Part shown: positions 54,501 to 61,459 of the stretch, one piece after another
Position numbering within the stretch: the stretch's first letter is position 1
How the letters are laid out: every line of letters starts with the position of its first letter
NCBI RefSeq assembly: GCF_000741695.1
Contig: NZ_JGZK01000002.1
Coordinates: 1 to 64,000 of the forward strand
Source: Bifidobacterium reuteri DSM 23975
Lineage (GTDB): Bacteria; Actinomycetota; Actinomycetes; Actinomycetales; Bifidobacteriaceae
Length of the DNA stretch: 64,000 bases
Direction: 5' to 3'
The notes under the pieces: model-generated
Database searches by the model: none
The model's input: only the letters and a program-made list of their open reading frames with translations
Told to the model about the DNA's origin: nothing
Program-made: the position numbers and the translations under genes

Positions 54501-54540
54501 TCAGATTATTGTCGGTTATTTGTGACTGAATCAATGCCAT
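51511..54540 (-). CDS. SNF2-type helicase/ATPase (DrmD-like)
   Basis: A 1009-residue SF2 protein. Walker A is ILIADAVGLGKTLEAGIL (about 140-157), box II IVIDEAQNVADRSSGSRK near 250, motif III LIMLSATPHDGKA, and helicase C has VLIASDVASEGLNLHYLSHRLI and FQQRNGRIDRYGQREQPD near 545. The N-terminal 100 residues contain an SH3-like LSPGMRVLVRGQEWLISKV segment seen in the RapA/HepA-like group. DrmD of class 1 DISARM is a SNF2 protein adjacent to a DrmMI methylase, as here. The start ATG 54540 is the first Met after a TTG-led extension, but its AGGAG abuts the ATG, which is unusually close. The gene overlaps the methylase start. Confidence 0.85.
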   Translation of the reverse strand: MALIQSQITDNNLKNQQSILSPGMRVLVRGQEWLISKVETNSLGNHAVTCTGISPLVRDSQSTFLDDLDDIEPVDPVKTRFIPDMSEHADRSHLFIESLLRSTAPTDQEIHVGDKAAMDSLPYQLVPAKQALSQPRQRILIADAVGLGKTLEAGILMSELIKRHKGRRILVVTAKSMMLQFQKEMWERFTIPLISLDSSRIQQIRSEIPANANPFSYYDKVIVSIDTIKRDIQYGAALDASYWDIIVIDEAQNVADRSSGSRKAQRSRLAQRLASRSDTLIMLSATPHDGKARSFASLMNMLDPTTLPDPDNYTKADIRQLYVRRFKKDVIGDVSGRFPERKVTQIHCEASSVEEEAFDCLTSMHLRMDVNRRNANSGLFRTLLEKSLFSSPAACIATIDARLKKLRKIDSADRTGDAAKLEEFRSILERITPRHFSRYVQLLSMLRNPAYGWDGKRPDDRIVIFTERIETKNYLESRLREDLSLPKGAIVSMDGQMSDLDQQKIVEQFGKRTSPIRVLIASDVASEGLNLHYLSHRLIHFDTPWSLMVFQQRNGRIDRYGQREQPDIRFMAIDSHNEKIKGDARILEILREKEQQAYSNIGDPALLMGKFDIEDEEAVTRNAMESDMSAAEFGELLRIPDEDIDEDRTVSHTGNNDGRSEAVDSESAFDLSGYLLSRIMNNADDGNSDAADGGDVDSDRANTNLTLMDDYSYAWKGLNCTEFKDSTKIRSLQQLTDAQGFTVTFDKDSPLRAWLRRRVPNTETLREDTGTWSTDASYCERMAHGITAQLRGENWSRTQYLWALNPLMEWISTKATSLLYRRGEAPIIGVTNGRLADDETIILLTGMIANEHATPVLDEWFGLRYRNDEFVDLLPMEDVWKITGYRGRKEPNSERYEYANTANSEPSEQQVEHAQLLLADAVRRGRKELWQRGDAYEQNVARPEIDKQLERITEWRNRRSLVIAGYSDLADQQRKLDDMYDEYDEWVNETLTASGEPVIRIAAAFVGVN

Positions 54541-54562
54541 CTCCTTTTCTTCCACTCGCTGC

Positions 54563-55450
54563 TTACTGCACGAATTGCACAACAATGAAGTATTGGATCT
54601 GCCGGCCGGACCGGGACAATGCCAAACTGGAGAATACTGGTTCTCCTTCTTCGGTCGTCCAGAGTTTCACTACATCATTGTCTTTTACCCTTTTGCGATT
54701 ATGAAATGCATCAATCATCGTGCGCTCCACCGCCATGAGCTCGTCATCAAAAGAGACCGTCCCATCACGATGAGCGCGCACTTTGACCTTCCGACCCTGA
54801 ACCAAGGCCACAAAGCCCGGGTATTCCAGAAAATCCGCCATTCTCCGGACGATCGCCGGACGAGACACCCGTACGATATTCGGATCCGGATCTTCGCGAC
54901 CTTTTTCAAAGATGTAATTCACCATGCGAGCGTCAATCGCCCCTCCACGACGAACGTCATTGACGTAATTCGTCGGAAGCAAGGCGACCGCGGCGAACCG
55001 ATTACAGGCTTCCTCTTCCAGTTTTTTGTCAAGATTCAGATCGGTAATCGAGAATAACCGAGTGACTAGCTCATCATCGGTTTGCTGCAGGTAATGCCCC
55101 AGCTCATGTAACAAGGTGAAATTAGGACGTGCGGTATTATCTCGTCCTCTCCGGTATTGGACCTGAATTATATTATCTTCATGCTCCTCCAGTGCAGGAC
55201 TGAACAGACCTAATAAGTCATGCTGATCATCGACAACGGTGCCGTCTTGCTGCGCTAGATGGCTATGCAAAACCGAATTAACAGCTTTCACGCATACTTC
55301 ATTCTTCCAATGCGCGGCAAGAGACCACGGATCATGTAAACAGTCCTCGGCAAATTCCGGATGCCGATCATGAGCCAGATCAAGCATCCGGACAACCTGA
55401 TGGTTGAGGGCCTCAATATATCGAGGAGAACCAGGCGCGCTATCGCTCAT
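54563..55450 (-). CDS. ImmA/IrrE-family metallopeptidase
   Basis: A 295-residue protein with the zinc motif FTLLHELGHYLQQ (about residue 112-124) and the downstream EEEACNRFAAVALLP, both typical of ImmA/IrrE (COG2856) peptidases that cleave repressor proteins in response to stress. Its ATG overlaps the previous stop (ATGA), so the unknown protein just upstream is a good candidate for its target or partner. The C-terminal 100 residues have a basic beta-rich part (GRKVKVRAHRDGTVSF). Within this island it may derepress the system on phage or DNA stress; that is inference. Confidence 0.82.
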   Translation of the reverse strand: MSDSAPGSPRYIEALNHQVVRMLDLAHDRHPEFAEDCLHDPWSLAAHWKNEVCVKAVNSVLHSHLAQQDGTVVDDQHDLLGLFSPALEEHEDNIIQVQYRRGRDNTARPNFTLLHELGHYLQQTDDELVTRLFSITDLNLDKKLEEEACNRFAAVALLPTNYVNDVRRGGAIDARMVNYIFEKGREDPDPNIVRVSRPAIVRRMADFLEYPGFVALVQGRKVKVRAHRDGTVSFDDELMAVERTMIDAFHNRKRVKDNDVVKLWTTEEGEPVFSSLALSRSGRQIQYFIVVQFVQ

Positions 55451-56391
55451 CTACCGCTTTCTTCAATCACGCTCTCAACAGCTTTACGGAATGCTCCCCG
55501 TATCGCCTCCTCACCATGACCGGACGTTCGCGCTGCAAGCTCGAACTGAGCCTTATGCGCAAGCTGCATACGAGGGTCAGCCTGTACGCCAGAGCGGGCA
55601 TTCGCCTCGGCGATCGCGGAAGCAGCGTCATACCATTGCGGCTGTTCGGCCATAATCAGGTAATCGTCTGCAATCGTCTCCTGCTTGTGAGGTTGTGTCG
55701 CATAACCGGCATCGGCCATTTTCTGCTGTTGCTCGGGAGTGAGCGTTCGTCCCCGGCTTACAGCCAGTCTCTGCGCTGGAGTCAAATGCAATACAGTCTT
55801 CAGCGCTTCCGAATATGCGGCTAGGTCATCATCCGTGCGATATTCCATCGTTTCCTTGCCGTGCAGCTTCGGCAGCTTGGCGCACATGGCATGCCATGCT
55901 TCCATGCATCTGCGAATCTCGACAATCGCCTTTGCCGCAGACGTTGTCGCATCCTCCGGAGTTGTCGCGCGTTCAATGCCAAGCGCATCATCCTCGCGGT
56001 CATTGACCAGCGCATCGGACGCGGCTTGTCCGAATTCGCCCAACGGCTTGAACAGTATGCGGACCGGCACTTCGGTCGCCAACTGCGGCCATGCGACCAT
56101 AGTCATGCCCAATGGAGTATTGCGCACCACCAATGCCTCTTCGGTTCGCTCAGCGTCATTGTTGCTCATCGGAATCGCCGTGATAAGACGCGCGTCATCA
56201 TTCACGCCTCCGACCAGTACATACTGGGCGCCGACCTCGGTTTTCGCCATCCACAGCTGACCGGCAGCCACAGGCTGCTCCAGCCGCTTCGCAATGTATT
56301 CCGGATTCTCGAGGCGGAAGATTTCGTCTGGAATCGCAGATGCTGGAAGCGTAAATGAACGCCTCATCGGCGTCTGAACATGTTCTACCAT
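55447..56391 (-). CDS. Unknown defence-island protein, 314 aa
   Basis: Not recognised. The N-terminal 120 residues look like a beta-barrel similar in pattern to PemK/MazF or SH3 folds: AAGQLWMAKTEVGAQYVLVGG and ARLITAIPMSN, LGMTMVAWP, VPVRILFKPLGEF. The middle has LHLTPAQRLAVSRGRTLTPEQQQKMADAGYA, which could be a helix-turn-helix. It overlaps the ImmA/IrrE gene (ATGA) and the gene before it (7 bases), and has a strong GGAGGTG site. As ImmA/IrrE peptidases are often paired with a repressor, a regulator role is a fair guess. Confidence 0.6.
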   Translation of the reverse strand: MVEHVQTPMRRSFTLPASAIPDEIFRLENPEYIAKRLEQPVAAGQLWMAKTEVGAQYVLVGGVNDDARLITAIPMSNNDAERTEEALVVRNTPLGMTMVAWPQLATEVPVRILFKPLGEFGQAASDALVNDREDDALGIERATTPEDATTSAAKAIVEIRRCMEAWHAMCAKLPKLHGKETMEYRTDDDLAAYSEALKTVLHLTPAQRLAVSRGRTLTPEQQQKMADAGYATQPHKQETIADDYLIMAEQPQWYDAASAIAEANARSGVQADPRMQLAHKAQFELAARTSGHGEEAIRGAFRKAVESVIEESGR

Positions 56392-57230
56392 GATTCACCT
56401 CCGTGCTCATCAATGGAATAATCGTCGGTATCATCGTCATTCATGCCGACGGATTCATAGGTTATGTTCGTCAGATCCACATCGGTATCGGCATAGGTGT
56501 ATTTGTCCGATTCGTCTTGAACCATATATGGATGAAGATTGATGATGGCTCGTGTCAGCACGTTGATCGCCACAGAGCCCTCAGCCTTCTGCAGGATACC
56601 GCTGAGGCACGCAATCATCTGTTTGCGATCCAGGAATGGCCGTCGACTGCGCTTCCCCTTTCGGTAATCATCATATTGCCGGTCATCGGGCCAATCGATC
56701 AGTCTCCTATAGGGCCATGCAAACGAACGAATCTCCTGTTCCGAGAATCTCGTCTGCAACGGGGAGCAGGTCTGTAGATGCCATAGATTGGTTTCCGGCA
56801 CATTCGCGAAACTCGTGCCATCAACGACGGTTGCAGCTATCTCCATATCGTGTTCGATGACGCGTCTGGTCAAGCCAAATTCCGTCATGTCAAACAAGTC
56901 AGCGAACCAATGTTTGATTTCACCGCGAATACCGGACTCGAATTCAGCATCCGTTCCAGAGGAGTGCAGCAGTTTGATGATTTGCGGATTGATGCTCTTC
57001 TCCTCATAATCGAGCGAGGTCATGCCCTTGCTCTTTCTTGTATTGGAAAAGATGAATTTCATGGTCCACGTATCGGGATCAGTGGAGCCGAACCTCGCCA
57101 CGATGGCGGGATTAAGACCCGTCGCATATCCAGACGATTCCAGTTTCGGAGATATAGCGTTGTATATCAGATCATAGAGTCTGGCAAAACAACGGTCCTC
57201 CAGCAGCTCTTTACCGTAACTTGTCGGCAT
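56385..57230 (-). CDS. Unknown first gene of the defence operon, 281 aa
   Basis: Not recognised. The protein starts MPTSYGKELLEDRCFARLYDLI and contains LTRRVIEHDMEIAATVVDG, several tryptophans and a very acidic end (DESDKYTYADTDVDLTNI, NDDDTDDYSIDEHGGESW). No membrane segment, signal peptide or clear catalytic motif is visible. ATG 57230 has a GGGGAGGAG ribosome site. It opens the operon of overlapping genes that ends with the methylase, so it is probably a specific component or its regulator. Its lower GC fits the island. Confidence 0.6.
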   Translation of the reverse strand: MPTSYGKELLEDRCFARLYDLIYNAISPKLESSGYATGLNPAIVARFGSTDPDTWTMKFIFSNTRKSKGMTSLDYEEKSINPQIIKLLHSSGTDAEFESGIRGEIKHWFADLFDMTEFGLTRRVIEHDMEIAATVVDGTSFANVPETNLWHLQTCSPLQTRFSEQEIRSFAWPYRRLIDWPDDRQYDDYRKGKRSRRPFLDRKQMIACLSGILQKAEGSVAINVLTRAIINLHPYMVQDESDKYTYADTDVDLTNITYESVGMNDDDTDDYSIDEHGGESW

Positions 57231-57295
57231 AACTCCTCCCCATCGAATGGAAACAAAGCCAGTCTACTACCAGCGCGAAATGCAAGCCGGCCAAG

Positions 57296-57480
57296 ACCAT
57301 CTACAAGTCCTTGAGAGTTACATTGCCGTTGCGATTCCGGTCGAACGGGTATCCTGGCATGTTGCGTTGCAGTTCCTCCTGAGTGAGCCGTCGACATTCC
57401 CAAGGCACATGCCGCCCGGCCCACACCCGTTGCGTGGAGCCACAACCTATTACTGCTGGTAGAACGACTCCTGCTTGCTA
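57296..57480 (-). pseudogene. Gene remnant with an EF-hand/dockerin-type calcium loop
   Basis: Just after the stop codons of the zinc-ribbon gene the same frame continues open: CGSTQRVWAGRHVPWECRRL and MPGYPFDRNRNGNVTLKDL, then TAG. DRNRNGNVTLKD fits an EF-hand loop (D1, N3, N5, G6, V8, D12). There is no start codon or ribosome site. In the neighbouring frame the zinc-ribbon gene could go on as NILVNDSKQESFYQQ before two stops, so the region holds frameshift or rearrangement debris. Confidence 0.35.
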
Positions 57481-57687
57481 TCATTGACCAGGATGTTCAT
57501 GGTCAACGGAACTGATCAGAGGCTTGACCTCCGCAGGGGCCTGTGCCGGAGCAGGGCCCGCGGGAATCGGACCGGCAGACACCGGATTGGCGGACACCGG
57601 ATTGGCATATGCGAACGGCGTGCCGCACTGACGGCAGAACTTCGCCTCATCCGGATTGGATGTACCACACTGAGTGCATGGTTTCAT
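57481..57687 (-). CDS. Small zinc-ribbon protein, probably truncated
   Basis: A 68-residue protein starting MKPCTQCGTSNPDEAKFCRQCGTPFAYA, a classic two-CxxC zinc ribbon found at the N-terminus of many Gram-positive membrane proteins. A Pro/Ala-rich linker follows with the repeated NPVSA and GPIPAGPAPAQAPAE, and then it ends, whereas relatives go on to a membrane domain. TGA TAG close the frame, and debris follows. The ribosome site GAAGGAG is strong, so the fragment may still be made. The function is unknown. Confidence 0.6.
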   Translation of the reverse strand: MKPCTQCGTSNPDEAKFCRQCGTPFAYANPVSANPVSAGPIPAGPAPAQAPAEVKPLISSVDHEHPGQ

Positions 57688-57736
57688 GAGCGTATTCTCC
57701 TTCTCAATCTCCTCTGATGAGCCTCACCATGAGACC

Positions 57737-57765
57737 CACTGGCCGATGTGTCAGGCCAGTCACTT
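57737..57765. other. Small hairpin in the 285-base gap between zur and the zinc-ribbon gene
   Basis: ACTGGCC-gatgtgtca-GGCCAGT folds as a 7-bp stem. The rest of the gap (57688-57973) shows no gene; it also holds the terminator at 57893. Confidence 0.4.
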
Positions 57766-57892
57766 GATAATCCGCTTCCCGGCATATACCGTGATGCAGT
57801 TCCCTTGTAACCGCCCGTCAATCGGTAGTAACCGGACAATCGCCTCACACCCGTTGGAAACACCGGAATATCAGGCGTGTCTTGGTTTTTAA

Positions 57893-57946
57893 CAATAAGC
57901 ATCGAGGGCATCCCGCGTTGTCGCAGGATGCCCTCGATGCTTATTG
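57893..57946. terminator. Strong hairpin downstream of zur
   Basis: A perfect 21-bp stem (57893-57913 with 57926-57946, CAATAAGCATCGAGGG...) and a 12-base loop, 28 bases past the zur stop. It is T-poor on either side but the stem is very stable. Confidence 0.75.
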
Positions 57947-57973
57947 CCGGTTTGTCTCACCGCTCCGCGCCGA

Positions 57974-58366
57974 TCACCGTTTCTGGCATTCGGGGCACAG
58001 GCCGAAGACCTCCAGCGTGTGCGATTCAACGGTGAAGCCATGCTTGCCGGCCACGCTGCGCAGCCACGCCTCGTTCGGCGGGTCGATCTCCACGGTCCTG
58101 CCGCAATTGCGACACACCAGATGATGGTGATGCCCATCGTCGCCGCACAGACGGAACAGCTGCTGGCCGTCGAGACGAATGGTATCCGCAGCACCCGTGT
58201 CCGCCAGCGCATTGAGCTGACGGTACACGGTGGCGAGGCCGATCCTAGAGCCTTCGTCCTCCAGCTTGCGATGCAGGTCCTGGGCGGATATGAATTCCTC
58301 ACAACCGGCGAGCGCTGCGCGGATGGCGTCCTTCTGCTTGGTCTGACGTTCGATATGTTCAACCAT
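57974..58366 (-). CDS. zur: Fur-family regulator, probably Zur
   Basis: A 130-residue Fur-family protein. The winged helix (ISAQDLHRKL, GLATVYRQLNALADTG) is at 25-60; the metal-binding part has GDDGHHHHLVCRNCGRTVEI (H79-H82, C85, C88) and the second structural pair CPEC at 124-127. This pattern with HHHH and LVCRNCG is that of actinobacterial FurB/Zur rather than Fur or PerR. It would repress zinc genes when zinc is plentiful; two Zur-type boxes are in this window at 33.06 and 34.18 kb. It starts 9 bases after the purK stop and is likely co-transcribed with purEK. Confidence 0.88.
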   Translation of the reverse strand: MVEHIERQTKQKDAIRAALAGCEEFISAQDLHRKLEDEGSRIGLATVYRQLNALADTGAADTIRLDGQQLFRLCGDDGHHHHLVCRNCGRTVEIDPPNEAWLRSVAGKHGFTVESHTLEVFGLCPECQKR

Positions 58367-58375
58367 ACGGAAACG

Positions 58376-59644
58376 TCACGCCTCCCTGCTGCCTGCCGCC
58401 GAGCTGGCCGCAGCTGCAGTACCGGCCGCGTCAGACGCGACTGCCGACACCGGTTGCACGAACGGACGCTCATACGGTTTCAGGTCGTCCCAGCATCCGG
58501 TGGCCTCCAGCTCGGCGACCGTGCGGGCGGTGTCGTCGGTGAGCACGGTGATGTGGCCCATCTTGCGGTTGTGGCGCAGCTGCGCCTTGCCGTAGTCGTG
58601 CACGTTCCACTCGGGGTGGGTGGCGATCTGCGCGCGCGTGGGCAGCACATGCTGGCCGAGCACGTTCACCATGACGGCCGGGCTCAGGAGCTTCGGTTGG
58701 ATGAGCGGCCATCCGGCGATGCCGCGGATATGCGCGTCGAACTGGTCAATGGAGCACGCCTCGATGGTGTAGTGGCCGGAGTTGTGCGGACGAGGCGCGA
58801 GCTCGTTGACGATCACGCGGTTGTCGCGGGTGACGAACAGCTCGATGGCGAGCGTGCCGGCGAGCTCGAAGCCCTTCGCGAGCGCCAGGGCCATCTCATG
58901 CGCAGTGCGTGCGATCTCGGGCGAGACCTCGGCGGGGGCGATCGTCATGTGCAGGATGTTGTTGCGGTGGTCGTTGCGCACGATCGGGAAGGTGACGTAA
59001 TCCTTGCCGTTGCCGGAGACGAGGATGGACGCCTCGAACGCGAAGTCGACGAACCCTTCGAGGATGGACGGGGGGAAGCCGCCACCGCGGTCGCCGCGGG
59101 CGCGAATCTTCTCCAGATCCATATCGTTTTTGAGCACGTGCTGGCCGTGGCCGTCGTAGCCGCCGGAGCGGGTCTTCAGCACGCACGGGTAGCGCAGCTC
59201 GTCGATGGCGGCCTCGAGCTCGTCGAAGTCGTTGACCTCACGCCACGGCGCGGTCTCGATGCCGTGCTGGTTGATGAAGGTCTTCTCGTTGATGCGGTCC
59301 TGGGTGACGCGCAGCAGGTCGGTACCCTGCGGGGCTGCGACCAGATGGCGCACCTCGTCGATGGAATCGGCGTCGACGTTCTCGAACTCGTAGGTCAGGA
59401 CGTCTGATTTCTCCGCCAGATCATGGATGGCGGTCTTGTCGTCGTATTCGCCGACGATCTGGAAGTCGGCGACCTGTGCGGTCGGGCAGTCCGGCGTCGG
59501 GTCGAGCACGCCGATGCGGAAGCCCATGTATTTGGCGGACAGGGCCATCATACGGCCGAGCTGGCCGCCGCCGATGATGCCGATCGTGGCACCCGGCTGC
59601 AGCATCTGCGTGGCGCCGTGCGTCTCCTCAGACAAGCTGGGCAT
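58376..59644 (-). CDS. purK: N5-carboxyaminoimidazole ribonucleotide synthase
   Basis: A 422-residue ATP-grasp enzyme that carboxylates AIR with bicarbonate and ATP to N5-CAIR. The N-terminal [35 protein letters not shown], the ATP-grasp [16 protein letters not shown] and the metal segment [21 protein letters not shown] are all present. The last 25 residues are an Ala/Ser-rich tail. ATG 59644 lies inside the end of purE (17-base overlap) and is preceded by AAGGTGG, so translation is coupled; ATG 59605 is a less likely choice. PurK substrates go to PurE encoded upstream. Confidence 0.96.
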   Translation of the reverse strand: MPSLSEETHGATQMLQPGATIGIIGGGQLGRMMALSAKYMGFRIGVLDPTPDCPTAQVADFQIVGEYDDKTAIHDLAEKSDVLTYEFENVDADSIDEVRHLVAAPQGTDLLRVTQDRINEKTFINQHGIETAPWREVNDFDELEAAIDELRYPCVLKTRSGGYDGHGQHVLKNDMDLEKIRARGDRGGGFPPSILEGFVDFAFEASILVSGNGKDYVTFPIVRNDHRNNILHMTIAPAEVSPEIARTAHEMALALAKGFELAGTLAIELFVTRDNRVIVNELAPRPHNSGHYTIEACSIDQFDAHIRGIAGWPLIQPKLLSPAVMVNVLGQHVLPTRAQIATHPEWNVHDYGKAQLRHNRKMGHITVLTDDTARTVAELEATGCWDDLKPYERPFVQPVSAVASDAAGTAAAASSAAGSREA

Positions 59645-60128
59645 TGGATTCAGCCACCTTTTCCTTCAGTTCGTTGCGATAATCCTCAAGCTTGTCGGCG
59701 AGTTCCGGCTCGAACGCGGAGAGCATCTGCACGGCGAGCAGACCGGCGTTCGTGGCACCGGAGTTGCCGACGGCGGTGGTGGCCACCGGAATGCCGCCCG
59801 GCATCTGCACGATGGAGAGCAGCGAATCCCAGCCGGAGAGGGCGTGGGAGCGCACAGGCACACCAATCACCGGCAGCGTGGTCTGCGCGGCGATCATGCC
59901 CGGCAGGTGGGCGGCGCCACCGGCACCGGCGATGATGACCTTGAGGCCGTTGGCGCGGGCGTTATGCGCGAAATCAGCCATCAGCTCCGGCGTGCGGTGT
60001 GCGGAGATGACCTGCTTGTGGTAGGCGACGCCGAACCGGTCGAGGATATCGCAGGCACGCTTCATGGTCTCCCAGTCGCTGGAGGAGCCCATGACCACCG
60101 CGACTTCGGGCTTGGATTCATTTGCCAT
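59628..60128 (-). CDS. purE: N5-carboxyaminoimidazole ribonucleotide mutase
   Basis: A 166-residue class I PurE that moves the carboxyl group from N5-CAIR to C4 to give [18 protein letters not shown] is the substrate phosphate loop, [10 protein letters not shown] holds the catalytic His, and [25 protein letters not shown] and [23 protein letters not shown] are the other signature blocks. ATG 60128 fits the GGGAG site (9 bases); ATG 60134 would be only 3 bases from it. The gene leads the purE-purK-zur set. Confidence 0.96.
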   Translation of the reverse strand: MANESKPEVAVVMGSSSDWETMKRACDILDRFGVAYHKQVISAHRTPELMADFAHNARANGLKVIIAGAGGAAHLPGMIAAQTTLPVIGVPVRSHALSGWDSLLSIVQMPGGIPVATTAVGNSGATNAGLLAVQMLSAFEPELADKLEDYRNELKEKVAESNAQLV

Positions 60129-60274
60129 TATCATTTACTCCCTAGTTATTGAGAATATGCCCCCACTGTACTCCTACGCCTTGCATATCGGCAGAGGCGA
60201 TGAGTTCTTGGTGTCGCACCACCACTGAAGCGCCAGGCAACGCTCTTCTCAGGCCGTCCCAGCGGTGGAGTCTC

Positions 60275-61267
60275 CTACAGCTCGATGACGATCTTGCCGA
60301 AGACGTCTCCGGCGACCATCTTGGCGAAGGCTTCGGGCGCGGCGTCAAGACCGGAGAACACGGAATCGATGGCGGGATGGATGTCGGCGATCTGCACGAA
60401 CCGCAGGAGCCGTGCGAAGTCCTCACGCGAACCCATCGTGCTGCCCTGCACCCGGATGTCCTGGAAGAACACGCGCGTCAGTTCGGCACCGGGCTGGTCA
60501 CCGGTGGTGGCGCCGCAGATGGCGATGGTGCCGCCGGGACGCACGGATTTGACGGAATGGCTCCATGTGGCCGCACCCACGGACTCGATCACCGCGTCCA
60601 CCTTGCGCGGCAGACGGGCGCCGGTCTCCAATGCGGCGTCAGCCCCGAGCTCCAAGGCCCTGGCCCGCTTGGCTTCGTTGCGCGAGGTGACATACACCTC
60701 AAGACCCGCCGCATGGGCGAGCTGGATGGCGGCAGTGGAGACGCCGCCGCCTGCACCCTGAATCAGCACGGAGTCGCCCGGTTTGACGCCGGCGGCATTG
60801 AAAAGCAGCGAATAGGCGGTCAGCCAGCTGGTGCCAAGCGCGGCGGCTTCGACGGTGGTGAGATTCGCCGGCTTGGCGAATACGTTGGCGCTGGGAACCG
60901 CCACCTTCTCGGCCATGGTTCCCGGATATCGTTCGGACAGGATCGAACGCCGCTCCCCCGGTGCCACACCGTTGCCATCCGAGCCGACCACGGTGTACAG
61001 CACCACTTCGCTGCCCGCCTTGAGGCCATGCTTGCCGGGGATGTCCTCATCCAGCACACCCACGGCATCGGTGCCGAGAATCATCGGCGTCTGCTCGGCG
61101 GCTAGCCCCACGCCCTGCAGGGACCAGATATCGTGATGGTTCACGCTCACGGCACGGGTCGTAATCGTGGACCAGTATTGGCGCGGCTGCGGCTCGGATT
61201 GCTCTCCGACCGCGAGCGCGGCAAGCGGATCATCATGGTTGACGGTGGATGCGTATACGGCCTTCAT
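60275..61267 (-). CDS. Medium-chain dehydrogenase/reductase, quinone-oxidoreductase type
   Basis: A 330-residue NADPH-dependent MDR protein. The N-terminal GroES-like part has AVSVNHHDIWSLQG in place of the zinc-site Cys, and the structural zinc cysteines are absent, so it is of the zinc-free QOR/acryloyl-CoA reductase-like group. The Rossmann fold has VLIQGAGGGVSTAAIQLAHAAG and VYVTSRNEAKRARALELGA; GGTIAICGATTG follows. ATG 61267 has AAGGAG. The frame opens 25 codons earlier without a site. It stands alone; the substrate is unknown. Confidence 0.85.
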   Translation of the reverse strand: MKAVYASTVNHDDPLAALAVGEQSEPQPRQYWSTITTRAVSVNHHDIWSLQGVGLAAEQTPMILGTDAVGVLDEDIPGKHGLKAGSEVVLYTVVGSDGNGVAPGERRSILSERYPGTMAEKVAVPSANVFAKPANLTTVEAAALGTSWLTAYSLLFNAAGVKPGDSVLIQGAGGGVSTAAIQLAHAAGLEVYVTSRNEAKRARALELGADAALETGARLPRKVDAVIESVGAATWSHSVKSVRPGGTIAICGATTGDQPGAELTRVFFQDIRVQGSTMGSREDFARLLRFVQIADIHPAIDSVFSGLDAAPEAFAKMVAGDVFGKIVIEL

Positions 61268-61459
61268 CGGCTTGACTCCTTCGAAATAACCTGACAATGA
61301 CGAGCTGGCATCCATTCTTCCACACCCGAACCAACGCGGCATACGCCCGCCCGCATTTACGGAGATGTTGGGGGTATTTGCCCCGCCCGAAACGACTTAG
61401 GCAACAGGTGACGCTAGCATGTCGAATTCGGAAGTCTGATGCGAGGGGAGAATTCTGGT

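Noticed and set aside
36733..57230. BREX or class 2 DISARM assignment
   Set aside because: No PglZ, BrxC or Lon-like gene and no cytosine methylase or drmE-like gene could be seen, so these labels do not fit.
57247..57462. 71-residue plus-strand frame upstream of the defence operon
   Set aside because: No ribosome site, no domain; the minus strand of the same DNA shows a better EF-hand match.
57889..58473. 194-residue minus-strand frame overlapping zur
   Set aside because: Zur in the other frame has all Fur-family motifs and a start next to purK; this frame is a shadow.
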